A stretch of 64,000 nucleotides of DNA from JACKAF01 sp041391485. Its GTDB lineage: Bacteria; Bdellovibrionota; FAC87; UBA2466; JACKAF01. The stretch covers positions 1 through 64,000 of the forward strand of contig JAWKNY010000016.1 in assembly GCA_041391485.1 (NCBI GenBank), written 5' to 3'. Both the position numbers and the translations under genes were made by a program. Positions 1-8,941 of the stretch are shown here, piece after piece. The first letter of the stretch is position 1. Every line of letters begins with the position of its first letter. The notes under the pieces were generated by a model. It did no database searches. It saw only the letters and a list, made by a program, of their open reading frames with translations, and was not told where the DNA came from.

Positions 1-1
1 C

Positions 2-211
2 AAGAACGCCATCCAGGCCGAAGACGTCGATAAGATGAAAGCGGCCCAGGACAAGCTAACGGCAGCTTCCCACAAGCTGGCTGAGGAGATGTACAAAGCC
101 AGCCAGGCAGCGTCTCCGGACGCTTCGGCGGGACAGCCCGGTGGCCAGAGTGCCGGTGGTGAGAAAAAGGACGACGAACCCATCGACGCTGAGTTTACGG
201 AAGAAAAGTAA
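2..211 (+). CDS. dnaK: Chaperone DnaK, C-terminal end (partial)
   Basis: The window opens inside a reading frame that gives 69 residues before a TAA stop. It has the features of the DnaK/Hsp70 C-terminus: a charged helical lid segment (KAAQDKLTAASHKLAEEMY), a Gly/Gln/Ala-rich disordered linker, and the terminal motif DDEPIDAEFTEEK, close to the conserved EEVxDAEFEEV-like tail. DnaK is the cytoplasmic ATP-dependent chaperone working with DnaJ and GrpE. The ATPase and most of the substrate-binding domain lie upstream of the window. The gene is followed by a long perfect inverted repeat that could end its transcript. Confidence 0.93.
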   Translation, partial: KNAIQAEDVDKMKAAQDKLTAASHKLAEEMYKASQAASPDASAGQPGGQSAGGEKKDDEPIDAEFTEEK

Positions 212-246
212 GTTCAGAACTGACTCCACAAATTGAACCGTTCCCT

Positions 247-315
247 AAAAGGTACGCGGTTACTTTTGGGGAACCGCTTGCCTGGTAAATCCCCAAAAGT
301 AACCGCGTACCTTTT
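247..315. repeat. 26-bp perfect inverted repeat between dnaK and eno
   Basis: Positions 247-272 and 290-315 are exact reverse complements (26 bp) around a 17-nt loop. Each arm starts or ends with AAAAGG/CCTTTT and carries GGTACGCGGTTAC. As RNA this would be a very stable hairpin ending in CCUUUU, so it may act as a terminator in both directions. The core resembles motifs at 18020-18040, 34231-34251 and 12941-12966, which suggests a dispersed repeat family and not only a local terminator. Confidence 0.75.
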
Positions 316-372
316 GGAACCTACCTTTTGCCTTCCGGCTGCGGGGCGGGTATTAAAACTGCGGAGGCAAAA

Positions 373-1668
373 ATGACCCTTTCAAAGATTCACGCGCGCG
401 AAGTTTTGGATTCCCGAGGCAACCCCACCGTGGAAGTGGAGGTCATTCTCAATGACGGATCTACCGGCCGGGCCATTGTCCCGTCGGGCGCCTCCAAAGG
501 GCAGAATGAGGCGCTGGAACTGCGAGACGGCGATCCCAAGCGCTACAACGGCAAGGGCGTGCTAAAAGCCGTTGCGAACGTGAACAACACCCTGAGCAAG
601 GCTCTGTGCGGAAAACACTTCAACGAACTGAGTTCGCTTGATTTTGCGATGCTGGAGCTAGACGGCACGAAGCAGAAATCCAAGTTAGGGGCCAATGCCC
701 TATTGGGAGTCTCTTTAGCCTACGCCCACGCGGTGGCGCACTCTCAAAAACGCCCGCTCTTTCTGACTCTGGGCGAGGAAATGGGCGTCGCGCAAAAAGA
801 CATGTGTCTGCCCATTCCCTTGATGAACGTCATGAACGGCGGCGAGCACGCCAACAACAGTCTCGACATTCAGGAATTCATGATCGTCCCTCACGGTTTT
901 GAAAGTTTTAAAGAGGCGCTTCGCGCCGGGTGTGAAGTCTTTCATGCGCTCAAGGATCGACTCAACAAGAAAGGCTATTCGGTCGCGGTAGGAGATGAAG
1001 GCGGCTTTGCTCCCGATTTGAAATCCGACACCATGGCGCTAGAGTTTCTTTGCGAAGCGATTGAAGGAGCGGGCTACAAACTGGGCAGTCAGGTTTCGCT
1101 GGCCTTGGATGTCGCGGCCAGTTCCTTTTATCAATCCGCCAACCAAACCTACGATTTTTCTTTTGAAGGCAAGCGCCCCATTAGCAAAGACACCCTGATG
1201 GACTTCTACGGCTCTGTCCTCGACAAATTTAACATTGTGAGCGTCGAAGACGGGCTCGAAGAAGCCGACTGGAAGGGGTGGGCGGTTCTCACGGAGCGCT
1301 TTGGTAAAAAAGTTCAGCTAGTGGGTGACGATCTTTTTGTGACGAACAAGGAGTTCTTGCAGCTCGGGATCGATGACAAAGTCGCCAACGCCATTCTTAT
1401 CAAGGTGAATCAAATCGGCACGCTTGCGGAAACCATCGAGACGATGGCGCTTGCCAGAGCGCACCAGTACGCGTGCGTCGTCTCTCACCGGTCGGGCGAA
1501 ACCGAAGATACGACAATCGCGCATCTCGCGGTGGGCAGTGGTTGTGGTCAGATTAAGACCGGATCACTTTCTAGAGCCGAGCGTACCGCAAAGTACAACG
1601 AACTTTTGCGCATTGAAGAATGGGCAGCCGCTCAGGGAAAACCTCTGCCGCTAGCGAAACACTTTTAG
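373..1668 (+). CDS. eno: Enolase (phosphopyruvate hydratase)
   Basis: The 431-residue product is full length for enolase, which converts 2-phosphoglycerate to phosphoenolpyruvate in glycolysis. Visible motifs are the N-terminal AREVLDSRGNPTVEVEV block, GDEGGFAPDL near residue 208 with the catalytic Glu, SVEDGLEEADW near 289, VGDDLFVTN near 316, KVNQIGTL with the catalytic Lys, and SHRSGETEDT near 370. I start at ATG 373 because GGAGG at 363-367 lies five bases upstream. An in-frame TTG at 328 would add 15 residues with no family similarity. The stop overlaps the stop of the convergent next gene by four bases. Confidence 0.98.
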   Translation: MTLSKIHAREVLDSRGNPTVEVEVILNDGSTGRAIVPSGASKGQNEALELRDGDPKRYNGKGVLKAVANVNNTLSKALCGKHFNELSSLDFAMLELDGTKQKSKLGANALLGVSLAYAHAVAHSQKRPLFLTLGEEMGVAQKDMCLPIPLMNVMNGGEHANNSLDIQEFMIVPHGFESFKEALRAGCEVFHALKDRLNKKGYSVAVGDEGGFAPDLKSDTMALEFLCEAIEGAGYKLGSQVSLALDVAASSFYQSANQTYDFSFEGKRPISKDTLMDFYGSVLDKFNIVSVEDGLEEADWKGWAVLTERFGKKVQLVGDDLFVTNKEFLQLGIDDKVANAILIKVNQIGTLAETIETMALARAHQYACVVSHRSGETEDTTIAHLAVGSGCGQIKTGSLSRAERTAKYNELLRIEEWAAAQGKPLPLAKHF

Positions 1669-1967
1669 CGCCAGAGTTTTCCACACCACATTTGGCCGTA
1701 CATTTTGAAATCCCCGAGGAAAGACCAAACGGGGTACTGGAACGTTGCTGGTCTGTTTTTCTCAATAAAGAAATGTGAAAACCACGCCAGCCCGTAACTT
1801 CCCACAAGGCCAATGGGTAACCAGAGCGGGTCCTGCTTCACGAGGGCCGTTCCTAGACAAAGCAAGCCGAACGAAGTTCCCACGAAATGAAAAAAGCGCG
1901 TCGCGGGTCGGGAATGCTCGGAGAGGTAAAAAGGCCAGAATTCCTGAAAGTTTGTCGGCGTTCCCAT
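1665..1967 (-). CDS. DUF962 / Mpo1-like small membrane protein
   Basis: This 100-residue protein matches the DUF962 (YGL010W/Mpo1-like) pattern: an N-terminal FxEFWPFYLxEHxxPxxRxxHxxG block, two hydrophobic segments (about residues 30-45 and 50-66), a HFFIEKNRPATFQYPxWSFxGDFxMY block, and conserved His residues. In yeast the family member Mpo1 is an ER dioxygenase acting on 2-hydroxy fatty acids; the role of the bacterial members is less clear. The start ATG has AGAGGAG six bases upstream. It is convergent with eno, and the two stop codons overlap on TTAG. Confidence 0.85.
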   Translation of the reverse strand: MGTPTNFQEFWPFYLSEHSRPATRFFHFVGTSFGLLCLGTALVKQDPLWLPIGLVGSYGLAWFSHFFIEKNRPATFQYPVWSFLGDFKMYGQMWCGKLWR

Positions 1968-2035
1968 AAAGGCTCCTCTTTGCGTCCATTATAACACCTT
2001 GCGGATTGGAGATTCTGAAGCGAAAATCGGCCCGG

Positions 2036-2518
2036 ATGGATGAGTTCACAGAAAGGCGAGCAGGCAAGCTCCTGGATAAGGGGATGGGAGCCGCGGAGTG
2101 CGGGCGATTCCGCGAAGCGCGTGACCATTTTAAATCCGCCGCCAAAGCCATGGAGTCCGCGGACGCCCTCACCTACTGGGGCTGGATGGAACACCATTTA
2201 GGCAACACACAGTTTGCCATCTACCTCTGCAAACGCGCTATTCAACTGGATCCTGAATTCGGCAACCCGTACAACGACATTGGTTCGTACTTGATGAATC
2301 TCAATAGAATGGATGAAGCGATCCCGTGGTTGGAAAAGGCGGCCAAAGCATCTCGCTACGAACCCCGGCATTACCCGCACATGAACTTAGGCCGGATCTA
2401 TCTCGCCAAGCGACTCTATTTGAGGGCGCTGAAGGAGTTCAAGAAAGCCCTGGAGTATTCTCCGGACGATCGTGAACTCCAATCCATTATCGCCGCTATT
2501 CACCGCGCCTTACAGTAA
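2036..2518 (+). CDS. Tetratricopeptide-repeat protein
   Basis: This cytoplasmic protein of about 160 residues consists almost wholly of TPR helices. Four repeats can be traced: GMGAAECGRFREARDHF, WGWMEHHLGNTQFAI, NDIGSYLMNLNRMDEAI and MNLGRIYLAKRLYLRAL. There is no signal peptide or catalytic motif, so a protein-protein adaptor role is inferred. I prefer ATG 2036; an upstream TTG at 2006 would add ten residues, and neither start has a clear ribosome binding site. It is convergent with and overlaps the end of the pyrophosphatase gene by nine bases. Confidence 0.75.
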   Translation: MDEFTERRAGKLLDKGMGAAECGRFREARDHFKSAAKAMESADALTYWGWMEHHLGNTQFAIYLCKRAIQLDPEFGNPYNDIGSYLMNLNRMDEAIPWLEKAAKASRYEPRHYPHMNLGRIYLAKRLYLRALKEFKKALEYSPDDRELQSIIAAIHRALQ

Positions 2519-4538
2519 GGGCGCGATTACCAACGAAACAATGCTCATCAATTTGATAAGAATGTTCATCGCCGGTCCAGAGGTGTCTTTGAACGGATCG
2601 CCGATGGTATCACCGGTTACCGCCGCCTTGTGAGCGGGGGATCCTTTTCCACCTTCGAGACCCCCTTCAATGAATTTCTTGGCGTTGTCCCAGGCGCCAC
2701 CGCCGTTGGACATGAAGAGCGCCATCAATACACCGGTAAGGGTCGCACCCGCGAGCATCCCGCCCAGCGCTTGCACGCCCAGGAGAAAGCCCATCAATAG
2801 AGGAGCGAGCACCGCGATGACACCGGGGAGTACCATCTCCCGAAGAGCGGCAGCGGTGCTGATCGCGACACAGCGACCGGTATCAGGCTTCGCTGTCCCT
2901 TCCATCAATCCGGAAATCTCCCGGAACTGACGTCGGACTTCTTCCACCATGTCGTTGGCGGCACGTCCCACGCTCGACATCGTCAGGGCGGCTACCAAAA
3001 ACGGAACCGCGCCCCCGACGAAAAGACCAATCACGGTGCGCGTGTCGACCAGGTTGATGGTTTCAATCCCAACCGCCGAGGTGTAGGCACTGAAGAGTGC
3101 CAACGCCGTCAAAGCCGCACTCCCAATCGCAAAGCCTTTACCCATCGCGGCCGTTGTGTTTCCGATCGCATCCAGACCGTCGGTGATCTTGCGGGTCTCG
3201 GGCCCGAGTCCTGACATCTCACTGATACCGCCCGCGTTGTCCGCGATAGGCCCGTAAGCATCGACACTCATGGTGATGCCTACCGTGGCGAGCATGCCGA
3301 CCGCCGCAATTCCGACACCATAAAGATCCGCGCATTCGTAGCTCAAAAACATCGCCAAACAAATGAGCAGAACAGGAATGGCCGTAGACTCCAAGCCAAC
3401 CGCGATCCCGGTAATGGCGTTTGTGGCCGAGCCCGTACAGAGACGAGATCACAATTCGGTGTACCGGTTTACCGGCGGTGTAGTACTCGGTCACCGTGCC
3501 GATGAGAATACCGACTACCGAACCCAGAAGAATCGCCCAGAAAGGTCCCATCGGGCTGAGCGCATTGCCTTCGGTTCCGATTTGAAAGCCAAGTCCTTTG
3601 ACGGCGAGGTAGGACCCCGCAAAAAGGATAAGCGCCGAAATCATCGGCGCGTAACGAAGCGCCGAAGCGGGATCCAGTACCCCTTTCAAAAACTTCATCG
3701 CCATGATGCCCAGTACAGAAGCGACCAAGCCAATCATGATCACAATAAGAGGAAGCGCCACGGCCTCCATGCGAGAGCCCGCGTACACGGCTGAGGTTGC
3801 ACCGATTGCCATCGTCGCAATCACGCTACCCACGTAGGATTCAAAAATGTCCGCACCCATTCCAGCGGTATCACCGACGTTGTCACCAACGTTGTCGGCA
3901 ATGGTCGCCGGGTTACGCGGATCGTCTTCCGGGATACCGGCTTCCACCTTACCGACTAGATCCGCGCCCACATCGGCCGCCTTCGTGTAGATGCCGCCGC
4001 CGACGCGCGCAAACAAGGCGATGGTGCTAGCGCCCATCGCAAAACCATTAATATAGGAGAGGCTGGTGAGATCGCCCTCACCCGTGAAAATCCCATACAG
4101 CACGCCGACACCAAATACGCCAAGGCTTGCGACGGCCATTCCCATCACCGCGCCGCCACCGAAAGCCACTCCGAGCGCCGCTCCCGTTCCGCGTTCCACC
4201 GCGGCCTGGGCGGTACGAACATTGGCCTTGGTCGCCGCTTTCATTCCCAAAAAGCCGGCCAACATGGAACAAATCGCTCCAAATAAGAAGGAGTAAGCCG
4301 TTTGCGGGTTCAAAAAGTAAAAGAGCAAGGAGAAGACCAGCGCGATAAAGACGAGCAGGTACGAGTACTCTTTCTTCAAAAACGCCATGGCGCCGTCGTG
4401 GATCTGCGCGGCGATTTCTTTCATCACGTCGGTTCCCGCCGACAGGCGCGAAATTCCCACATAGATACTGATGGCGACGAGAAGCCCTCCAACTCCCACA
4501 AACGGTGCGGCACCCGTAGAACCAAGCCAGACGTTCAT
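2510..4538 (-). CDS. hppA: Membrane-bound ion-pumping pyrophosphatase, K+-dependent type (frame broken)
   Basis: This integral membrane pyrophosphatase couples PPi hydrolysis to H+ or Na+ export. The corrected product is about 675 residues, which is normal. The substrate motif DVGADLVGKVE lies near residue 185, DNVGDNVGDTAGMGAD near 214, and a second acidic cluster (GDTIGDPFKDTSGPAMN) near the C-terminus. GNTTAA near residue 457 has Ala where K+-independent enzymes have Lys, so the K+-dependent class is likely. The frame breaks at about 3437: removing one base restores SSLTGSATNAITG, the conserved sequence. The start ATG has AAGGAGAG upstream. The transported ion cannot be decided by eye. Confidence 0.93.
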
Positions 4539-4763
4539 CTTCTATCTCTCCTTGTACTGGGGCTTCCCCCTCACATTAATCTGCCTCTTGTACACTATTC
4601 GGACCGGGTTTCAAAGCAGAGGCTACGGCAGCTCTTAAGAATATCGGGGGCTTGGAGCGTCGACGCACCGCCCGCATTCGGCCCTGAAATCGATTGCCCA
4701 ACTTCCCATGATGGGCTCCAAAATCGGTGGTATCCTAGCAAAAGTAAACGGAGGTCTCACACT

Positions 4764-5384
4764 ATGGGCACAAGTTTAGGCGAACTGTTTTTGGGCGGCG
4801 GTTGGGTGATGTGGCCCCTACTCATTTTCTCGATCATCACCTGGGCGATCGTCCTCGAACGCGCGTACGTCTATCTTCGACTCCGACCGAGACTTCAACA
4901 CCTCACTCAGTCCCTGGTAAGTAGCTTACGATCCGGTGACGCGGCGGCCGCCAAGCAGATTTGCCATCAGGAAAAACCGCAGATTGGCGAACTTTTCTTA
5001 AGCACCTTGGATACCAAGCGCACCCGAGAGCAGGCCGAACGGGTAACCGATCGCAACCGCATTCGGTTTATGAACTACCTCAAACGCAACCTTTGGATTC
5101 TGGGAACGATCGGCAGCGCGAGCCCGTTCGTAGGACTGCTCGGCACGGTCGTCGGTATCGTGCGCGCCTTCCATAGCATGGCGGAAAAGGGAACGGGCGG
5201 ATTCAGCGTCGTCGCCGCCGGTATCTCTGAGGCGCTCATCGCTACCGCTGCGGGTCTCGTCGTCGCTATCATTGCGCTACTTACGTACAACATTTTTGTG
5301 ACCTTCGCGAACCTTACCATGAGTCAGGTACGCCTCACCTTAGATGAGATCCTAGACCACTCTTTTGAAAAGGCGGCCAGCTAA
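4764..5384 (+). CDS. ExbB/TolQ/MotA-family proton channel subunit
   Basis: This inner-membrane protein of 206 residues has the ExbB/TolQ layout: a hydrophobic segment at about residues 12-32, a cytoplasmic loop, then a pair of segments (GSASPFVGLLGTVVGIV near 115-131 and ALIATAAGLVVAIIALL near 158-174). These are the MotA_ExbB signature helices that conduct protons. It has a good GGAGG at 4750-4754, nine bases before the ATG. The next gene starts on the TAATG overlap, so the pair is translationally coupled. No TonB, tolA or pal is nearby, so I cannot say whether it energises TonB, Tol or another envelope machine. Confidence 0.9.
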   Translation: MGTSLGELFLGGGWVMWPLLIFSIITWAIVLERAYVYLRLRPRLQHLTQSLVSSLRSGDAAAAKQICHQEKPQIGELFLSTLDTKRTREQAERVTDRNRIRFMNYLKRNLWILGTIGSASPFVGLLGTVVGIVRAFHSMAEKGTGGFSVVAAGISEALIATAAGLVVAIIALLTYNIFVTFANLTMSQVRLTLDEILDHSFEKAAS

Positions 5385-5806
5385 TGGCAATGCGCTTTGA
5401 TGAAAACGACGATGAAACCATCGTTGCGGAAATCAACATCACTCCTCTAACCGACGTTTTCCTGGTTCTGCTCATCATCTTTATGATTTCAAGCAGCGCC
5501 ATGCTGGAAGGGGGACTGAATGTGAAGTTGCCCACCGCCAAGTCCTCAGCGCTCACCCAAACCGTAACGGGCAAACCCGTTTATGTAACCGTGGACGCAA
5601 ATGGTGGCATTAACGTCAACAGCAAGGACGCCGGGGCGGACAACCTGGTGGAAGTGTTGCGCGGAGAACTCAACCAAACTCAAGAACGCACGGTGATTAT
5701 CCGTGGAGACGAATCCATCTTTCTTGGCAACGCCGTACGCATCATGGACGCCGCACGCGCCGCCGGAGCGGATAAGATCGCTATCGCCACTCAACCCCCC
5801 AAATAA
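5384..5806 (+). CDS. ExbD/TolR-family protein
   Basis: This 140-residue protein has a short acidic cytoplasmic start (DENDDETIVAEINITPLTD), one transmembrane helix at about residues 23-40 with the conserved Asp at its entrance (PLTDVFLVLLIIFM), and a periplasmic domain ending with the ExbD-type pattern VIRGDESIFLGNAVRIMDAARAAGADKIAIAT. It partners with the upstream ExbB-like channel; the start overlaps that gene's stop by one base. ExbD versus TolR cannot be settled from sequence alone. Confidence 0.9.
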   Translation: MAMRFDENDDETIVAEINITPLTDVFLVLLIIFMISSSAMLEGGLNVKLPTAKSSALTQTVTGKPVYVTVDANGGINVNSKDAGADNLVEVLRGELNQTQERTVIIRGDESIFLGNAVRIMDAARAAGADKIAIATQPPK

Positions 5807-5947
5807 CGACGCACAGGCGCCCCAGTTTCCGTTGACGCCCAAATTAGCGACGGCTACTCTCACTTACTTCTTAAACCAGTGTTTGTCCTACGTGGGGTAG
5901 GAAAACACAATACGGAGAGACGCTGAAATCTCCGAGGAGAGTTTGCT

Positions 5948-6445
5948 GTGAAAAAGCTATTGTTCGTGAGCATTTTTGCTCTGTCTGTCTTGGGTACGGC
6001 CTCGTTGAAAGCTGCACCCGGTCTGTCCGAAACCACCGTTGACTCCAAAGCCACCGCCTCGGTGGAGCTGTTGGGTGCCGGTCTTCTCTACAGCGTGTTC
6101 GGTTCGTACCGTTTTATTCCCGAACTTGCGGTTAACCTAGGTGTTAGCTTTTCCTCGGCGAACGGCTCCACGAACCTGCTCATTCCGATGTCTTTGTCCT
6201 TTCTCGCAGGTGGCAAGAACGGCCATCACTTTGAACTTCTTGGTGGTGGCTCTATCGTAACGGGAAGCTACACCGGTACGGGTATCTCCACCGGAACTGT
6301 GAGCGGCTTTCTTCCTACGTTTGGTGCCGGGTACCGATACTGGCCCTCCGAAGGTGGTTTCCACTTCCGCGGGACCCTCTACGGATTCATTTCCAACGGG
6401 TTTCTTCCGTGGTTCGGTCTAAGCTTCGGTTACGCGTTCAGCTAA
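5948..6445 (+). CDS. Small outer-membrane beta-barrel protein
   Basis: The 165-residue product starts with a clear signal peptide (MKKLLFVSIFALSVLGTASLKA, cleavage near residue 22). The remainder is made of alternating amphipathic strands rich in Gly, Ser and aromatic residues (LLYSVFGSYRFIPELAVNLGV, FLPTFGAGYRYWP, WFGLSFGYAFS) and ends in an aromatic-x-aromatic type C-terminus. This is typical of an eight-stranded outer-membrane barrel. No specific family was recognised. A hairpin terminator follows at 6463-6486. Confidence 0.7.
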   Translation: MKKLLFVSIFALSVLGTASLKAAPGLSETTVDSKATASVELLGAGLLYSVFGSYRFIPELAVNLGVSFSSANGSTNLLIPMSLSFLAGGKNGHHFELLGGGSIVTGSYTGTGISTGTVSGFLPTFGAGYRYWPSEGGFHFRGTLYGFISNGFLPWFGLSFGYAFS

Positions 6446-6462
6446 CCCAGACTTCGCTTTCT

Positions 6463-6486
6463 CTTCCGGGGCGTCGGCCCCGGAAG
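6463..6486 (+). terminator. Hairpin terminator after the barrel-protein gene
   Basis: A 10-bp perfect stem (CTTCCGGGGC / GCCCCGGAAG) with a 4-base loop lies 18 bases after the stop codon and is followed by GGAAACTTTT. The U-run is short, so termination strength is uncertain. It sits between convergent genes and could serve both. Confidence 0.6.
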
Positions 6487-6513
6487 GGAAACTTTTACTT
6501 CCCGCCACTAATC

Positions 6514-8273
6514 CTACTGAAACGGAATATACGTTGAATACGGCATTAGAATGCGGCCGAGTTTGTCTGCCGTGTACGGCCCTTCCTTAAGCGCCATTTT
6601 GCGGACGTTGGGATCTTCTAAACGTGGGTCCTGAGAAACACTACGATAATACTTCACTGCTTCTTCCCGCCGTCCCACCAGATCGTAAGCACGCGCGAGA
6701 AAAAAGCGGACTTCGAAGTACTCAGGGGGAATCAAATCGCGACCGGCAATTTGCGAACCCAACTCATGATTGGCGCGTTCAAGCAAATCCACCGCCGACT
6801 GAAACTGGCGTCGTTTCATCTGTAAAACTGCCGCCGTCAGCGCCGCTTCCGGAAAAAACTCCGCGTCCAAACAACGCTTGAGTTCCGTCCACGCAAGTTC
6901 CAAGTCCCCGTCCATCGCCGCAATAAAGCTTAAAATGTAGGCTTCTTTGGCAACCGCCGTTTCGGGTTTGGAAAAGCGGAAACCGGGAAACCGTTGGCCC
7001 GTCTTGCCTTCCTTGCCGGCGAAAATTTCTGCAAGATCGTATTCCTGATACTCTCTTAAGTGAACGGGGGCCGGCCCTTCCGCAATCCACAATTTTAGTT
7101 TTTCCGGGTCTAACACCAAACTTTGGATGTTGTAGACCTGGGAAACCGTCCGGTTAAAAGGTTTTTCCTTTTTCCAGTACGGATCAAAGTGATCTCCCAT
7201 GAAACGAACGGCGTCCTGGGGTTGCAAGTGGTAGCCCTCGGCGTTCACCAACTGTTCCAAGCGAGTTTTGCGTGAATAGTTGTCCCAGTTCATCCTCGCG
7301 GTAGCCGCATATTCCATGGGCTTGCACTCCGAGGACTGAAAATAGTTCGAATGGCTCAGGCAAACGCTCCCATTCCCCAAACTGCGAATGCCCCGTGCCT
7401 TCGGGTGGGTTTCACAAATAAACGCATCCCGCGTTTTACCGTCGGTAACGACGAAGGCCCATGAGGTCGCCACCCGGTGGCGTTCCAGAATAGCCTTAGC
7501 CTCTTGAAGTGACCCCGCCTCGCTCAAAATCTCTTCGCCGATGACAAAGGGGAGTACGCCCTTGCTATCGGTTGTCTTGCAGTAATGCTGATGCAGCGAA
7601 ACAGAAATCTGGGCTTCATTCATCCCGGTGATACCGCAGATAGGGACCCCGGCTGTGGTAAAGCCAATGAATCGGTACTTGCCACCTTGGCGTTCGGTAC
7701 TTTGAATGACCGGGTAACGATCCCAATACGCAACGCCTGGGAAATCCAAGTTACGGCCATGCAAAAAGTGCTCTCCCGATTTACAAAACTGGAGCAACCA
7801 AAAACGGGAGTGCTCACGCCCACAAAGGCATCGGGTTGAAAACGCGTCGAAAGCGCCTGCAACCACGGAAGCAGGTCCGGCAAGACAACGATAGTCAGGA
7901 GCTGCTCCATCGGGAGTTCGCTGACCTCGGCCACGCCTCTGAGCCGATCTAGAGCAGACGGCGGGATGTTTTTCGCAAGCCGCTGCACCAAGAACGGGTC
8001 GACGAGTTTCTGCACCTGCTTTACGACCCAACCCTCAGCGCCGCCGACATTTACGGAATTCAACATGCGCTGCCAGAACTCGTAATAGAACCGTACCATG
8101 CCTTGACGCACCGAATTGCCTAAGGCGTCGGCATGCGCCCGACCGATCTCGTGATCGGATCCGCTCAGGTGCAGTACTTGGAGCGGTCTGTCTGGGTACG
8201 GGTGGATGACTTGAGTTTTGCTTGCAACACAAATACTTAGGTATAATGGGAAACTGAATTCGTAAAGGAGCAA
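6514..8273 (-). CDS. C45-type autoproteolytic acyltransferase/amidohydrolase with C-terminal TPR-like tail (frame broken)
   Basis: The family (penicillin acyltransferase-like, peptidase C45, NTN hydrolase fold) self-cleaves before a catalytic Cys. Here the Cys is residue 160 in the context STPVFGCSSF. The frame breaks just after it, at about 7780-7787: one missing base reconnects CSSF with KSGEHFLHGRNLDFPG. Downstream blocks GRNLDFPG, GITGMNEAQISVS and LSHSNYF fit the NTN core. The last ~120 residues (DLELAWTELKRCLDAEFFPEA, LARAYDLVGRREEAVKYY) look like TPR helices. The only extended start is TTG 8273, three bases from the divergent neighbour's TTG, so the start is uncertain. No signal peptide is evident. 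Confidence 0.75.
8218..8247 (+). promoter_or_regulatory. Probable sigma-70-type promoter for the 8276 operon
   Basis: A perfect TATAAT lies at 8242-8247 with TTGCTT at 8218-8223, 18 bases apart. It is 28 bases upstream of the TTG start at 8276, which has its own AAAGGAG. It overlaps the 5' end of the divergent C45-type gene. Confidence 0.55.
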
Positions 8274-8275
8274 GC

Positions 8276-8941
8276 TTGGGCACCCTGGAAGCCGCGACCA
8301 AAAACCTGCGCAAGCATTTCTGGCCTTTGCTCTGGGTTCAGTTACCCGCCGCGTCGATAAACCCGCTGCAGGATTTAACCGAGGCCTGGACGGAGGCCCA
8401 CCCGGTTTGGGCGCGCTGCTCTTTATCCCTATCTATTTCTTACTTCCTACATCAGCTCCGCCGGCACCTTTTGCATTTTGGAAAAGCAACTGGATTGAAG
8501 ACGGCGCTTCGCGCGGCTTTCGCCCGGTGGCGTGTGCTTCTCCTCGGCAGTGTGGCGACTGGAATAATTATTCTACTCGGGTTTGCGGCCGTCCTTTTAC
8601 CCGGGATCTACTTTGCCGCTATCTACCTCTTTGTTCCCTACCTCATCATGGAGGACGGCGACCTGCCCCTCTCCGTGTACATGCACCGCTCTAAACAGCT
8701 GGCCAATCAGCAGCTCTTAAAGAGCTGCGGCATTGTGGTGGGTGTCGTCGTCTTGATGACATGGTCGTATCTATTTGGCGCCGCCTTGGGAAAATTGCTT
8801 TTCCCGTCTTCTTTGGGGATGCTCGTTCGCGGGCCCGGAATGATAGCGATTCACCTGGTGCTTGCCATTGTGATCGGTGCCGTGATTGATGTTTTTGTCT
8901 GCCATTATTACTTTAATCTCCGCGGGAAGGCGAACGAATGA
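8276..8941 (+). CDS. Integral membrane protein of unknown function
   Basis: This 221-residue protein has three or four hydrophobic segments: about 95-115 (VLLLGSVATGIIILLGFAAV), 115-128, 155-170 (GIVVGVVVLMTWSYLFGA) and 190-210 (IHLVLAIVIGAVIDVFV). The stretch LLPGIYFAAIYLFVPYLIMEDG followed by a helix with RSKQLA resembles YciC/GPDPase-membrane-domain proteins; this is a loose resemblance. The start is TTG with a strong AAAGGAG five bases upstream. It is the first gene of an operon coupled to tldD by an ATGA overlap. The N-terminal 70 residues are poorly hydrophobic and could hide another frame error. Confidence 0.65.
   Translation: MGTLEAATKNLRKHFWPLLWVQLPAASINPLQDLTEAWTEAHPVWARCSLSLSISYFLHQLRRHLLHFGKATGLKTALRAAFARWRVLLLGSVATGIIILLGFAAVLLPGIYFAAIYLFVPYLIMEDGDLPLSVYMHRSKQLANQQLLKSCGIVVGVVVLMTWSYLFGAALGKLLFPSSLGMLVRGPGMIAIHLVLAIVIGAVIDVFVCHYYFNLRGKANE

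Noticed and set aside
4302..4763. Upstream extension of the ExbB-like frame, about 154 residues
   Set aside because: It runs antisense over the hppA 5' end, has no family similarity, and a strong GGAGG-ATG at 4750-4766 gives the exact ExbB N-terminus.
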